This document shows, piece after piece, positions 44,822 to 53,695 of a stretch of DNA of 64,000 nt (positions are counted from its first letter, which is position 1; each line of letters starts with the position of its first letter). The translations under genes were made by a program, and so were the position numbers. The DNA lies in NCBI RefSeq assembly GCF_002980575.1, contig NZ_PVBS01000002.1, positions 1,426,001-1,490,000 on the forward strand, read 5' to 3'. This DNA is from Sphingobacterium gobiense (lineage in GTDB: Bacteria; Bacteroidota; Bacteroidia; Sphingobacteriales; Sphingobacteriaceae). The notes under the pieces are model-generated. The model was not told the DNA's origin, searched no databases, and saw nothing but the letters and a program-made list of their open reading frames with translations.

Positions 44822-45844
44822 TTATTTCCCGACAAATGTACGGTCGCTTAGCGTTTTAATAAAGGCAATAATATCTTCTTTTTCCTGTTCGCTTAGCGGT
44901 ATCCTGTTGCCATTTGCTTTTAAGATGGGATCGAGGTTATCGGCCTCTAATACACCATTGTCAAAATAATCCAGAACAGCTTTTAAGGTTGGAAACTGAC
45001 CAAAACTGCCATAAGGTGCTGTATATTCGGCATTTCTCAACGATGGTACTCGAAAGCGCATGTAGTCTGCTGGAATCCATGTTACCCTGCCACGTCCTGC
45101 CTCTTCTGGGCTGGGGTTTAAAGGAAATCCAACATTTCTGAAACTTTGATCTGTAAATAGTTCGGTACTGTGGCAACTTGCACATTTGATTTTAAACGCT
45201 TGATATCCTCTTGCTTCACTTTCCGTAAATGTCTCTCCTTCGTTTCGTTTTACTTTATCATACTTACTGTTGGCGGAGATGAGCGTATATTCATACTGGG
45301 CAATACTTCGATAAATCCTATCAGGAGTGATACCTTCATCGCCGAATGCTTTTCGGAACAAATCCCTATAATCGTAGTCATTCTTTATTTTTTCAATCAC
45401 TTCTAAAATGGAAGAATTCATTTCTTCGTGTGTTATGATCGGGACTAAGGGCTGGCTTTCTAACGTAAGCTTGTTACCATCCCAATTGTAGAACTTCATA
45501 AACGCCAAATTTTGAATGGGTGGTGTATTCCGAAGTCCTACTCTGCCGTAGATACCTATGGCTTGGGCATGGTTATCGGCAAAGGCGCTCGACTGATTGT
45601 GACAACTGGCGCATGAAATGGTATTATTCCCACTGAATTTTTTCTCGTGGAAAAATTTCTCTCCTAGTTCCACTCCGTATTTTGTGGGTTTATTGCGGCT
45701 TACTGCAGGGTTCAACGCAGGAAAATCTGACGGAATGTCGAGTTGGATTTCGGGGTTGTCATGAGGCGTAGACTGTATAATATGTTCTTGGCTGCAGGAT
45801 AGCAACAGCAATACAATAGACAAAATAATAGATGCGGTTTTCAT
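44822..45844 (-). CDS. MbnH/MauG-like dihaem cytochrome c peroxidase-type enzyme
   Basis: 340 aa from ATG 45844 (MKTASIILSIVLLLLSC lipoprotein signal); the longer frame to 45874 is less likely. Two haem-binding CxxCH motifs, CASCHNQ (~residue 79) and CASCHST (~225). In the MbnPH systems, MbnH oxidises a Trp of MbnP to kynurenine to build a copper site. Adjacent MbnP-like gene supports that role over peroxide defence. Confidence 0.85.
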   Translation of the reverse strand: MKTASIILSIVLLLLSCSQEHIIQSTPHDNPEIQLDIPSDFPALNPAVSRNKPTKYGVELGEKFFHEKKFSGNNTISCASCHNQSSAFADNHAQAIGIYGRVGLRNTPPIQNLAFMKFYNWDGNKLTLESQPLVPIITHEEMNSSILEVIEKIKNDYDYRDLFRKAFGDEGITPDRIYRSIAQYEYTLISANSKYDKVKRNEGETFTESEARGYQAFKIKCASCHSTELFTDQSFRNVGFPLNPSPEEAGRGRVTWIPADYMRFRVPSLRNAEYTAPYGSFGQFPTLKAVLDYFDNGVLEADNLDPILKANGNRIPLSEQEKEDIIAFIKTLSDRTFVGK

Positions 45845-45906
45845 GTCTGACAAATTGGAGAAGAGAGCTGCCATTTTTAGAGATGTTGGCAGCTCATGTA
45901 GCCATG

Positions 45907-46788
45907 TTAGTTTTCAACGCTTTTAACAGAAAACATACCGGTGAGGTCGCTGGAACGATCTCCGCCCAAGTTGTCGACAAATTTCACCATCTGAAGTGCT
46001 GACATCGTGTTAGGAGTAGCGTTACTATCATCGTTATGATTATGATCATCTGTTCTTGATTTCAAAATAATCGTATTTGTTTTTCCGCTCAATAATTTAT
46101 CAAAATCCGCATTGATTGTGATCCGTGGAGCATCTTTGTTAACCACCGCATTGTTGGGGAGCGTCAAAGTGATCTCACGATATGCATCCACGCCCTGCGT
46201 GTATGCACCTTCAGCACCTTCTATGGTGCTTCCAGTATGTATGGACATCTGTTTATTGTCGGGATCATAAAAACCTTCAATCTTGGTGAAGCGATACCCG
46301 GTTCCCCATTCCCAATGCATTCTGGTGTCGTTGGCTCCTGCTTCCGCATAAAAATTAGGAAATCTGACTTGATCGAGTGTATTCAATTCTGATTTAACGC
46401 CCAGACCAAATTTGATCTGTTTATATTCGCCTACCGGTATGTTGGTCAATACGTAATCCAGTGTCTGTGGTTTCGCTTGATTGACAACGGTAGCCCCCTT
46501 ATCCAGATCATTAACGTTATATGGCAATTCGGCTCCGTCGGCTTTTATCAAACGGATATTGCTTATCACGTATTTTAATTCGGAAAAGTGGTGAACTTGA
46601 CCTTCGGCAGAAACGTTTACGGTTGCTGTAGAAGATGTGGCGTCGCCAAGTACAATCGTCTTGTCTTTAAACGTGTTATTGAAATGCAACGTGATATTAT
46701 TGGCTACGGGGTTATCGTCATTGCTACAGGATATGAAAAATGCTAGCGAACACGCTGATAATAGTAAATAGTTTTTAAGTTTTTTCAT
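45907..46788 (-). CDS. MbnP-like copper-binding lipoprotein
   Basis: 293 aa with lipoprotein signal (AFFISCS). It shows typical MbnP traits: ITLHFNNTFKDKTIVLGD near the start, a HFSELKYVISNIRL strand, and the conserved MHWEWGTGYRFTKIEG Trp/His region. A His-rich loop HNHNDDSN lies near 245. Copper is proposed from family knowledge. Confidence 0.85.
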   Translation of the reverse strand: MKKLKNYLLLSACSLAFFISCSNDDNPVANNITLHFNNTFKDKTIVLGDATSSTATVNVSAEGQVHHFSELKYVISNIRLIKADGAELPYNVNDLDKGATVVNQAKPQTLDYVLTNIPVGEYKQIKFGLGVKSELNTLDQVRFPNFYAEAGANDTRMHWEWGTGYRFTKIEGFYDPDNKQMSIHTGSTIEGAEGAYTQGVDAYREITLTLPNNAVVNKDAPRITINADFDKLLSGKTNTIILKSRTDDHNHNDDSNATPNTMSALQMVKFVDNLGGDRSSDLTGMFSVKSVEN

Positions 46789-46826
46789 CGTTTTAATAAT
46801 TATTTTTTTTCAATTTGTTATTTATA

Positions 46827-48815
46827 TTAAAATTCAATCTTCAGCGAAGTGAAAACATTCCGTCCCATTCTCGGGATATTGCCCCAATCCGCATAGGTAC
46901 TGTAGTATTCGTTGAATAAATTTTCAGCACCGATCTGCAAAGCGGCTTTGTAATTTCTGAAGCTGAAGCTATAATCTGCGGCTACGTTCCAAATTTTATA
47001 AGCTGGCGTATGATCTTCGCCATATTCGGGACTATAGTTGGTTTGGGCAAGGTCGCCGTGTAAAGATGTTTGTATACTGAATTTTTTATGCATGAAATGG
47101 AGAGATGTCTGATACGTCAGTGGGCGGATAAAAGGTAGGTTTCCATTTTTATCGTCCGTGGCTCTTGCGTAGGTGACCATTCCTTTCCAATGCAGATGTT
47201 GCAGAAAATCGTATTTAGCATTTATTGTTGTATTGAAAAGCTTGGCATGCTCTAATGATGTGTAGCCTTTCACACCAACAGACTGATAGTTCATTGGGCT
47301 TCCTAAACTCAAAATTCTTCCGACGATATAATTTTGGATGTGAAAATAGTTTACTTTGGCTTCTATGGCCATCTTCTCGTATTTAAATCCAGCACTTGCG
47401 TTAACCTCGTATGAAATTTCATTTTTGAGGTTTGGGTTTCCGATATAATCGTACCGGTCGAAGCTGTTATAGATATAATATCCGTATCCCTCCGAAACAG
47501 ACGGTGCCCGATGTCCATATCCTGTTCCGACAGAAAAATCGAATTGATTGATATGCAGCTGATAATTGGCATGTAAAGCCGGTAATATTCTGTTTTTTTC
47601 CTGTGGTGTGCCGGGGTAGAAAATCCAGTTGAATTCCACGTATTTGGAATAGTTGTAGTTCCAGCCCAGAGAGCCTCCGAAATTTAACCGACTCATTTCC
47701 GAAATATCCCACGCATTGTTCATCGAAAACCCTGCAAAACGGGTGGTGACCCAAGGCCAACTGTATGCAAACATCGTTTTCTTGCTTCTGTCTTGTGGGT
47801 ACATCGTCATTTCTGCGATGGATAGATTGTCGTATATGTTTAACTGGATTTCAGCGCTGTAATCACCACGTTTCAAGTTCGCACGTGAAACCATCCCGTA
47901 CGTGGTACTCCAGCCCGGCATATCCATATGAACCAAGTTTTCCGGACGTTTGGTATCATCCATGTAATGCTCAACGGCATTGAAATAGAGTTTTGTGTCC
48001 CAAGCGCGCACAATTCCCTCTTCAAATAATTGTTTGTAAGCGGCCGAGGTGATAATCGCGCGCGACAGCCATAAATCCATGGGCAGTGCAGGGAAACCTA
48101 CATCTTTTGCCTTGTCGTAGATAGCATCTACCCGTACGGAGGAAAGCGGACTTGTTTTATAGGCTAGGCCCAATGAGGTATTAAATTTATTGTACTGTGA
48201 ATGGTTCACTTCATCGTTATTTCCATCGTAATAATTACCGGCTTTCCGAAAAGCAATACTGCCATCTGCCACAAACTTATTGCCTGAATAAGATAGATTT
48301 CCGAGGTTGAAAAATTGTTTGTTATTGGCCTCGAAACCGGTTTGATAACCGCCGCGCCATTTCCTGTCTAGACCGAACGGGGTGCTTTTCCTTTTCATAT
48401 CGATGCTTCCCGCTACAGTCGCCCCGTGCATACTTCCTTCTTGGCCGGATGTGATATCGATGGCAGAAAGGTTATTGCTTTCGACATATGAAGTGACCGG
48501 ATCCATCTTATCTGTACACGCGCCAAAGACGTGCATACCGTCAATGGTGATGGTGGACCGCTCGGTACTCATGTTGTTGAGCAATGGTTCCCATGCGTAA
48601 GCGCCTCGCTTTATAAAGCTGATGTTATCGGAAGAGGCTAAAAATTCATCCACTGAAACGGCCATTTTCATGTCGGTCTCTATTTTTTTCTTCGTCTCGG
48701 CGATAACCTTTACGGCTTCAATACGGTGGATACTGTCATTTGGGTTCTGTATGTGTTGAGCATTTGCACTCATTCCAAGAAAGATTAGCCCACAGATGAT
48801 ACGTAGCTTCTTCAT
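46827..48815 (-). CDS. TonB-dependent outer membrane receptor (copper type)
   Basis: 662 aa from ATG 48815 (MKKLRIICGLIFLGMSANA|QH); the extension to 48914 lies within the neighbour. Plug domain with TITIDGMHVFGACTDKMDPV and SGQEGSMHGATVAGSIDM, then a beta-barrel ending FTSLKIEF. Copper uptake is inferred from its MbnPH partners. Confidence 0.85.
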   Translation of the reverse strand: MKKLRIICGLIFLGMSANAQHIQNPNDSIHRIEAVKVIAETKKKIETDMKMAVSVDEFLASSDNISFIKRGAYAWEPLLNNMSTERSTITIDGMHVFGACTDKMDPVTSYVESNNLSAIDITSGQEGSMHGATVAGSIDMKRKSTPFGLDRKWRGGYQTGFEANNKQFFNLGNLSYSGNKFVADGSIAFRKAGNYYDGNNDEVNHSQYNKFNTSLGLAYKTSPLSSVRVDAIYDKAKDVGFPALPMDLWLSRAIITSAAYKQLFEEGIVRAWDTKLYFNAVEHYMDDTKRPENLVHMDMPGWSTTYGMVSRANLKRGDYSAEIQLNIYDNLSIAEMTMYPQDRSKKTMFAYSWPWVTTRFAGFSMNNAWDISEMSRLNFGGSLGWNYNYSKYVEFNWIFYPGTPQEKNRILPALHANYQLHINQFDFSVGTGYGHRAPSVSEGYGYYIYNSFDRYDYIGNPNLKNEISYEVNASAGFKYEKMAIEAKVNYFHIQNYIVGRILSLGSPMNYQSVGVKGYTSLEHAKLFNTTINAKYDFLQHLHWKGMVTYARATDDKNGNLPFIRPLTYQTSLHFMHKKFSIQTSLHGDLAQTNYSPEYGEDHTPAYKIWNVAADYSFSFRNYKAALQIGAENLFNEYYSTYADWGNIPRMGRNVFTSLKIEF

Positions 48816-48819
48816 GATC

Positions 48820-49743
48820 TTAGAATAGAATATCAAGGTACAACTCACTTTTGACCCCCTCAATTCCTGGCGTGAAATCGGTAGGCACGTTAGTTCCTTT
48901 GAGGATTTTCCCATTTTGGTTCAGCATGATGAAATTCAGCGTCCAGTTTCCTGTCATAGTGTAATTGACCACGCCGCGATACAGACCATCGTTTCGCTGC
49001 ACCAAATCCTCATTGTTGGGCGAAGAATGATTTCCCATGGAAGGCTCAGGCATCCGCGGATCTAATTGTAAAATGTAATTGTTTACCTCGGTGTATGAAA
49101 ATTGCGAAGGATCTGGATAATCACCGGGAGAGGTAGTAGGTTTAGTATACTTGTAAATTCCGGCTATCAACTCGTTTTCGCCAACCTTTGGTCTTTGTGG
49201 CGACACCAGAGCGATGACGTACTGCTCATCGTCTTTTCCTATAAACATTGTCGTGTTCAGATTTTTATTGGTTTGTTCTTGAACGGTGATACGTTGGTTG
49301 GTCGTATAGGTTTTATTGTTGATCGCAAAACGAATATGAAGTTCCCATGCTTCGTTCGCTAAACTCTCCGATGTAAATACCGAGTATCCTGAAAAGTAGT
49401 TGCCGTCCGTTCTATATACCAAGTTATATCTATGTGGACAGGAATTCTTATTCCCGTTGGCTTTAGTTATAATAGGTAGCAATGTTACATCCGTTGCATT
49501 TGTTTCTTTACGGGTTTGACTATCCAATACCTTTAAACGGATTTCGTTGTACCCTTTATAAAAAGTTCCATTAAGGGCTTCAATCTTGATATCATAGCCT
49601 TCACTATGAATGGTAACAGCTTCTTTAAATTCGTCGTACTCTGGTACGACGACCTCTATTTCCGCTTCGTAATCCGTTTTTTCTTTTGTACAGGACAATA
49701 CCGCAAAGCATGTTGCGATAAGAAAAAATATTATTTTGTTCAT
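48820..49743 (-). CDS. FixH/YtkA-like lipoprotein
   Basis: 307 aa with lipoprotein signal (FAVLSCT). The C-terminal part, DPRMPEPSMGNHSS then DGLYRGVVNYTMTGNWTLNF, is close to the FixH/YtkA fold that carries Met and His copper ligands. It lies 4 bp from the receptor gene start, so both form one operon. Confidence 0.75.
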   Translation of the reverse strand: MNKIIFFLIATCFAVLSCTKEKTDYEAEIEVVVPEYDEFKEAVTIHSEGYDIKIEALNGTFYKGYNEIRLKVLDSQTRKETNATDVTLLPIITKANGNKNSCPHRYNLVYRTDGNYFSGYSVFTSESLANEAWELHIRFAINNKTYTTNQRITVQEQTNKNLNTTMFIGKDDEQYVIALVSPQRPKVGENELIAGIYKYTKPTTSPGDYPDPSQFSYTEVNNYILQLDPRMPEPSMGNHSSPNNEDLVQRNDGLYRGVVNYTMTGNWTLNFIMLNQNGKILKGTNVPTDFTPGIEGVKSELYLDILF

Positions 49744-49888
49744 TATTATTTATATAGATTAATCATGCACGCACAACAATGACTTTTAGAAAAAATATGC
49801 TGCTCTTGATTTACGCTAAGAAATGGGGGCTGTATCCAAGTGGCAAAAAATGCCAAATAGAGGATACGCTAGGCTCCACGAATGGAAA

Positions 49889-50257
49889 TTAGCTAATAGG
49901 GGGGTGAAAGATGGAGGTGTTATGATTAAATATATAATCCATTAGATAAGGTGAAAAATGGTTTGGGTTGGTTTCTTCCTTCGGCTGGCACATGGTGTAC
50001 ACGGTGCTCTCTTTATGCACATAGAGCGCGCTGTATTCATATACCACTAAATTCTTCTTTGTTTCCTCTTTTTCTTTTTCCTTTATTTTCTGCATCAGCA
50101 CACACTGACCATCACAATGAAGCTGAGGTTGGTCTTTATTTATACATTTCGCTAGATAGTCGGGTAGGTTTATCTGATATTCCACAGCCATAATACTGCG
50201 ATAGAAGGATTGCAGTGTCATAGCGATTAATAGAATATATGTACAAAGACGTATCAA
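49889..50257 (-). CDS. Small exported CxGxC protein, first gene of copper operon
   Basis: 122 aa with an N-terminal hydrophobic segment (LCTYILLIAMTLQSF). The conserved-looking CINKDQPQLHCDGQCVLMQK gives three Cys in a metal-binding-like order. Similar small proteins commonly start Bacteroidota copper TonB operons. It may bind Cu(I) at the inner membrane. Confidence 0.65.
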   Translation of the reverse strand: MIRLCTYILLIAMTLQSFYRSIMAVEYQINLPDYLAKCINKDQPQLHCDGQCVLMQKIKEKEKEETKKNLVVYEYSALYVHKESTVYTMCQPKEETNPNHFSPYLMDYIFNHNTSIFHPPIS

Positions 50258-50285
50258 AGGTTGTGCTTATTTTTACTGACCTTGC

Positions 50286-50293
50286 CAAATATA
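50286..50293 (-). promoter_or_regulatory. -7 element for the copper operon
   Basis: TATATTTG on the minus strand, 29 bp upstream of the CxGxC gene ATG (50257); matches TAnnTTTG. No regulator gene is next to it. Confidence 0.5.
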
Positions 50294-50392
50294 CGGAAAG
50301 TATTTCTGTTGGGAATGATAAACATCACTTTTGTCAGTTATTAGATCTTAATTATGGAGGAAACGCCTAGGCCTCCAGTCCGGAGACTGTCC

Positions 50393-50431
50393 TGAAGCTC
50401 CTTCGGATCGAACCACGGTTCTTATTCTGTC
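50393..50431 (+). repeat. Dispersed direct repeat, left copy
   Basis: TGAAGCTCCTTCGGATCGAA then CCACGGTTCTTATTCTGTC: a 39-bp copy of the sequence at 56752-56791, with three substitutions and one single-base indel, in the same orientation. The pair brackets the 50.5-56.4 kb accessory block. Confidence 0.8.
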
Positions 50432-50461
50432 CTAACACTCCTAACCGGTACTTTTTGAAAC

Positions 50462-51304
50462 TCAATCTTCACCGGTAATTTTTATCCTGTAATAATCATA
50501 TTTATTTCCAGCTTCATTATACTGGGTAACCAGTCCAAAATAAAGTGTATGATCGTCCGTCCAGAATTCCCCTTTAATTACGCAAAGCCACTTGTTGGTT
50601 TTCTTTTCAAAAATTTCATTAAGTCCCGCTACTTTCTGAAATTTACCGTTTTTCTTTTCCTGAATGAAATGATAAAAACATTCTTGCCCTTCAAACACCT
50701 TGTTCAACCGATATTTTCCAGCCGGAGAGGTCGTCATCAATTCGGGATTTCCTGCATCGTAAGTCCCTTGACCTGTTGACAGATCGAAGCTGACATCAAT
50801 GGTATGACCTCCTTCGAGTAAAAGAATATCTTCTGTCGGAAAATAAGCCACAAATCCACATTCACTCAGTAGATCACTGTTTGCCATCGAAATCCCGTTC
50901 CTGAAATGGATCTGGGTAATTCCTAAATTGTTATCGTCTATTTTTTTAAACTCCACGATGCCAGCCAGCTGCTTTTGTACCACCCCAAGATCAGTAATCT
51001 TTTCTACTGGACTACTTACTTTTTCCTGCTGTTTTGCGGAATCGAACTGCTCTTTATTTATTCTTTCAATTTCTATCCTAAAGATGTTCGTATCTGTGCC
51101 ATTAACTGTTTCTACTCCTATGGAGTCCGGTTTAATAATGGTATCCGGCTCTATTCTTTCGGCTACCGGTGTGCCGGCTTTTGGTTTTACCTGATGTTCA
51201 CAGGAAACCAGCCCAACGAGCAGCAAGCTAAATATGAGCACTTTCTTTGCAGAGCTCTTTTGTAAACTTTTGGTTCTCTGTTTCCAATACCTTACAATAT
51301 CCAT
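50462..51304 (-). CDS. Unknown lipoprotein
   Basis: 280 aa from ATG 51304. A 21-residue basic leader precedes a lipoprotein signal (VLIFSLLLVGLVSC). The mature part has a low-complexity acidic segment, then a beta-rich domain with two central Cys (SECGFVAYFP, GQECFYHF). No family recognised. It lies just after a 38-codon ORF (10 bp). Confidence 0.65.
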   Translation of the reverse strand: MDIVRYWKQRTKSLQKSSAKKVLIFSLLLVGLVSCEHQVKPKAGTPVAERIEPDTIIKPDSIGVETVNGTDTNIFRIEIERINKEQFDSAKQQEKVSSPVEKITDLGVVQKQLAGIVEFKKIDDNNLGITQIHFRNGISMANSDLLSECGFVAYFPTEDILLLEGGHTIDVSFDLSTGQGTYDAGNPELMTTSPAGKYRLNKVFEGQECFYHFIQEKKNGKFQKVAGLNEIFEKKTNKWLCVIKGEFWTDDHTLYFGLVTQYNEAGNKYDYYRIKITGED

Positions 51305-51314
51305 AATGTTCAAT

Positions 51315-51431
51315 TTATTGTTTTAGCTTTTTAAAGATACGTTGTACGGTTTGTCCGTAGGCGTTGTCGGTTTGGGCAAAGGAGGCTTTTCCCATCAGTA
51401 GCACGAAAATCAAAAAAATAAGTTGTTTCAT
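51315..51431 (-). CDS. 38-aa secreted micropeptide gene
   Basis: ATG 51431 to TAA: MKQLIFLIFVLLMGKASFAQ is a signal peptide (cleavage SFA|Q), followed by TDNAYGQTVQRIFKKLKQ, 18 residues, strongly basic (K/R) and amphipathic if helical. It lies between a lipoprotein gene (10 bp downstream) and an immunity-like gene (12 bp upstream) and is on the same strand. It may be a real micropeptide or the start of a truncated exported protein. Confidence 0.45.
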   Translation of the reverse strand: MKQLIFLIFVLLMGKASFAQTDNAYGQTVQRIFKKLKQ

Positions 51432-51442
51432 ATACTGTAGTG

Positions 51443-51733
51443 CTAAAGTTTTAAATCATCTTTATAAGCCTTCTTATACAATTCAACGATCTTTGCCAAT
51501 AGAGAAGCCCGCTCTTCCTCGGAAATTTTCTTCCCGTTGTCCCATTTGCTAATACTTTTGAGGTCAATGACCGAGAATCTGGCCGATATATCACAGATAA
51601 AAGCATCATCGCCTTTTTGGAAAAAAAGTTCTTCCCCTCTTCCCAGTATTTTCATTTTGTAGATGACTCCATCTTCGTCTTTAAATTCATAGGCTCCGGT
51701 GATCGTTGATTTTATTTCTTTTTCACGGTTCAT
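51443..51733 (-). CDS. Small immunity-like protein
   Basis: 96 aa, no signal peptide, acidic. The core KILGRGEELFFQKGDDAFI, then SISKWDNGKKISEEERASL looks like small immunity families of polymorphic toxin systems, although no exact family is claimed. A similar order of strand, Glu-rich turn and Trp is found in the broken gene at 52114. Confidence 0.55.
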   Translation of the reverse strand: MNREKEIKSTITGAYEFKDEDGVIYKMKILGRGEELFFQKGDDAFICDISARFSVIDLKSISKWDNGKKISEEERASLLAKIVELYKKAYKDDLKL

Positions 51734-51760
51734 ATTAAAGATGTTTTATGATTTTATAAC

Positions 51761-52111
51761 TTACTCCCAACGTCCAGTCGCGTTATATTGATAAAATCGG
51801 TCGATATCATTTTGATCTATTATTTTCAAATCATAAAAGAGATTATCTATGATCTGTTCCGCGATTTCACCGTCTTCGGCATCCCCTGTATTTCTTGCCA
51901 AGAGTTCTAAAGCTCCATTCATCAAATCCTGCTGTTCCGGTTCTAATAAATCATTAGCTTGTTTAATCCTGAAAATAAATTTTCCGATTTGTTCTTTATT
52001 GTTTTTATTCGCTTCGTATTCTTCCTCCTTGCATGCAAACTTTGCAACGTAGAAGTTTTCGATAATGGCCCTTATTCTGTCGAGCTCATTCTTGTAGTTT
52101 TCCATTGCCAT
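51761..52111 (-). CDS. Small helical acidic protein
   Basis: 116 aa, almost all alpha-helical, acidic and Asn-rich (KNELDRIRAIIENFYVAKFA, QDLMNGALELLARNTGDAED, IDNLFYDLKIIDQNDIDRFY). It resembles immunity-type or cytosolic partner proteins. Start 52111 is preceded by the degenerate gene below. Function unknown. Confidence 0.55.
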   Translation of the reverse strand: MAMENYKNELDRIRAIIENFYVAKFACKEEEYEANKNNKEQIGKFIFRIKQANDLLEPEQQDLMNGALELLARNTGDAEDGEIAEQIIDNLFYDLKIIDQNDIDRFYQYNATGRWE

Positions 52112-52113
52112 AG

Positions 52114-52353
52114 CTATTCAATTATTATATGCAGGTTTCGTTTTAAAAATTCCTTTCTCAAAAAGGAGAAAAGTACTGCACTGTCCATATCCGGATGAGC
52201 ATCTATATTTATCCAGCTCAGGGTGTTTTTATAAAGTACATATTCTGTCAGTTCAGGTAGCTATTTGGGCATCATCGCTTCGCCTGTTATCCTAAGAACG
52301 GCCCCTTCAATTTGGACTTCAACATAATTCTGTTGAATTTTTATAATTTTCAT
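52114..52353 (-). pseudogene. Immunity-like gene interrupted by an in-frame TAG
   Basis: Reading from ATG 52353: MKIIKIQQNYVEVQIEGAVL, then RITGEAMMPK, then TAG at 52263-52261, then LPELTEYVLYKNTLSWINID in the same frame to a stop at 52114. The two halves together make an 80-codon gene of the immunity type (short beta strands, GEA turn, conserved W). The stop is a single-base-class change, so it may be a recent inactivation. Confidence 0.65.
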
Positions 52354-52359
52354 TGTCGA

Positions 52360-53058
52360 CTACTGAAAAGATTTAATGTACATACGGATTGATTTAAGCG
52401 CTGTCATGTCACAACTAACCGCTAAGCTCTTACTATTCCTAAATTTAAAAACTAATATCTCTTCCTTTTTGTACTCCAACTTGATATTCCTGATAGCTTC
52501 CATGCCTTTAAAGAAATACTTGCCGACAATATTGAAATTGATCTTTTCACCAATAAAGTCGATAGTCCCACAGGGCGTATTGCCCGAGTAGACCTGGAGC
52601 CGAAGATAATTTTCTGTGATGATTTCATGAGTTCGGATTTCAAGTGCTGTTGTTGGATCAGCAGTTTTTAAATTCTGGAGAGGTTTGTTTCTCTGCTGCG
52701 CCATACGGATGCCGAACAGAAAAACTACCGAACATAAATAGGGCAGGCAGTAAAACAAGGTATAGAAATCCATTGACCAAGTTACAGCTATCGTAAATAC
52801 CAGTGGCAAAGCGAACAATAACGCTAAGGCCCGCCACAGCTTTGGCGTTTTCCTGCTTTTCAGTGCCAAAACAGGTAGCGAACCAAGAGCCAGCACGATA
52901 TTAAATGCTATCGCCAGCCCATAGGCCACACCCAGCATATCATTGGCGGGATGATACTGTACAGCCTGCGACGACTGGGCGTGGAGCACCAACAGGCCTG
53001 TCACCACCGCGAGGCAGCCGATAAGGAGGCTAAATAAAATGATCTGCCAGTATTTCAT
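52360..53058 (-). CDS. Membrane protein with C-terminal PH-like beta domain, unknown
   Basis: 232 aa with about four TM helices (~5-27, 44-66, 76-96, 100-118), followed by a basic/polar ~110-residue domain (ENYLRLQVYSGNTPCGTIDF, then FFKGMEAIRNIKLEY, ending in MYIKSF). It starts 2 bp after the lipoprotein gene at 53061 and is in the same operon. No family known. Confidence 0.6.
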   Translation of the reverse strand: MKYWQIILFSLLIGCLAVVTGLLVLHAQSSQAVQYHPANDMLGVAYGLAIAFNIVLALGSLPVLALKSRKTPKLWRALALLFALPLVFTIAVTWSMDFYTLFYCLPYLCSVVFLFGIRMAQQRNKPLQNLKTADPTTALEIRTHEIITENYLRLQVYSGNTPCGTIDFIGEKINFNIVGKYFFKGMEAIRNIKLEYKKEEILVFKFRNSKSLAVSCDMTALKSIRMYIKSFQ

Positions 53059-53060
53059 TT

Positions 53061-53678
53061 CTATTGATTTTGTGCAGATGGCACGGTCTTAAACGTGCCG
53101 TCCTGTTGCAAAATGTAGGTTTTGTTTTCAGAAACAGGGTTCTCTTCGCTCATCCAGTTCCAGTCCGTTACCGTTATTTTGTCTTTTTCTATGCTGCTTG
53201 ATTTTCCGAATGCAGACTCTGCAATTTCGTCGTAAGCGATCTCCAGCCTGTCGATTATTTTGTCTTCTTTACTTAGGGTAATCAAGGTGGTAAACAGTTC
53301 GTGCTCGCCGCTCTGATAGGTGACCACCGCAGAAGTAAAGTTTTCGGAAAAAGGTATTTTGTAGTTCAACCTGAAATTTTTCGCGTCCGTATGTTCAGGA
53401 CTAAATTGAATACGCTTTAAAAATCCGTTATCCGGAATGCCTATCTTTTCAAAATCGTCAAAGCGCGTACTGTCTGTAATTGGCAAATCCCGGACAGGAA
53501 GCGTTTTCAACAAACGGATTGCAGCAGAGGGGACCTCTTCATGAGTATCTGAAGGAACGGTATCGTTGATGGCGGATTCCGTTTTTGGCTGTGGTACCTT
53601 GGTTTCCTTTTGCGTTTTGTTACCGCAAGACACGAGAAAAAATGGCGGTATCAAAAAAAGTACAGTTAGTCTCTTCAT
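53061..53678 (-). CDS. Unknown lipoprotein
   Basis: 205 aa with lipoprotein signal (LIPPFFLVSCG), a low-complexity Thr/Pro/Glu linker, then a beta-rich domain (NFRLNYKIPFSENFTSAVVT, LFTTLITLSKEDKIIDRLEI). Between two other envelope genes on the same strand. Confidence 0.6.
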   Translation of the reverse strand: MKRLTVLFLIPPFFLVSCGNKTQKETKVPQPKTESAINDTVPSDTHEEVPSAAIRLLKTLPVRDLPITDSTRFDDFEKIGIPDNGFLKRIQFSPEHTDAKNFRLNYKIPFSENFTSAVVTYQSGEHELFTTLITLSKEDKIIDRLEIAYDEIAESAFGKSSSIEKDKITVTDWNWMSEENPVSENKTYILQQDGTFKTVPSAQNQ

Positions 53679-53695
53679 TTTTTTCTAAGTTAGGT

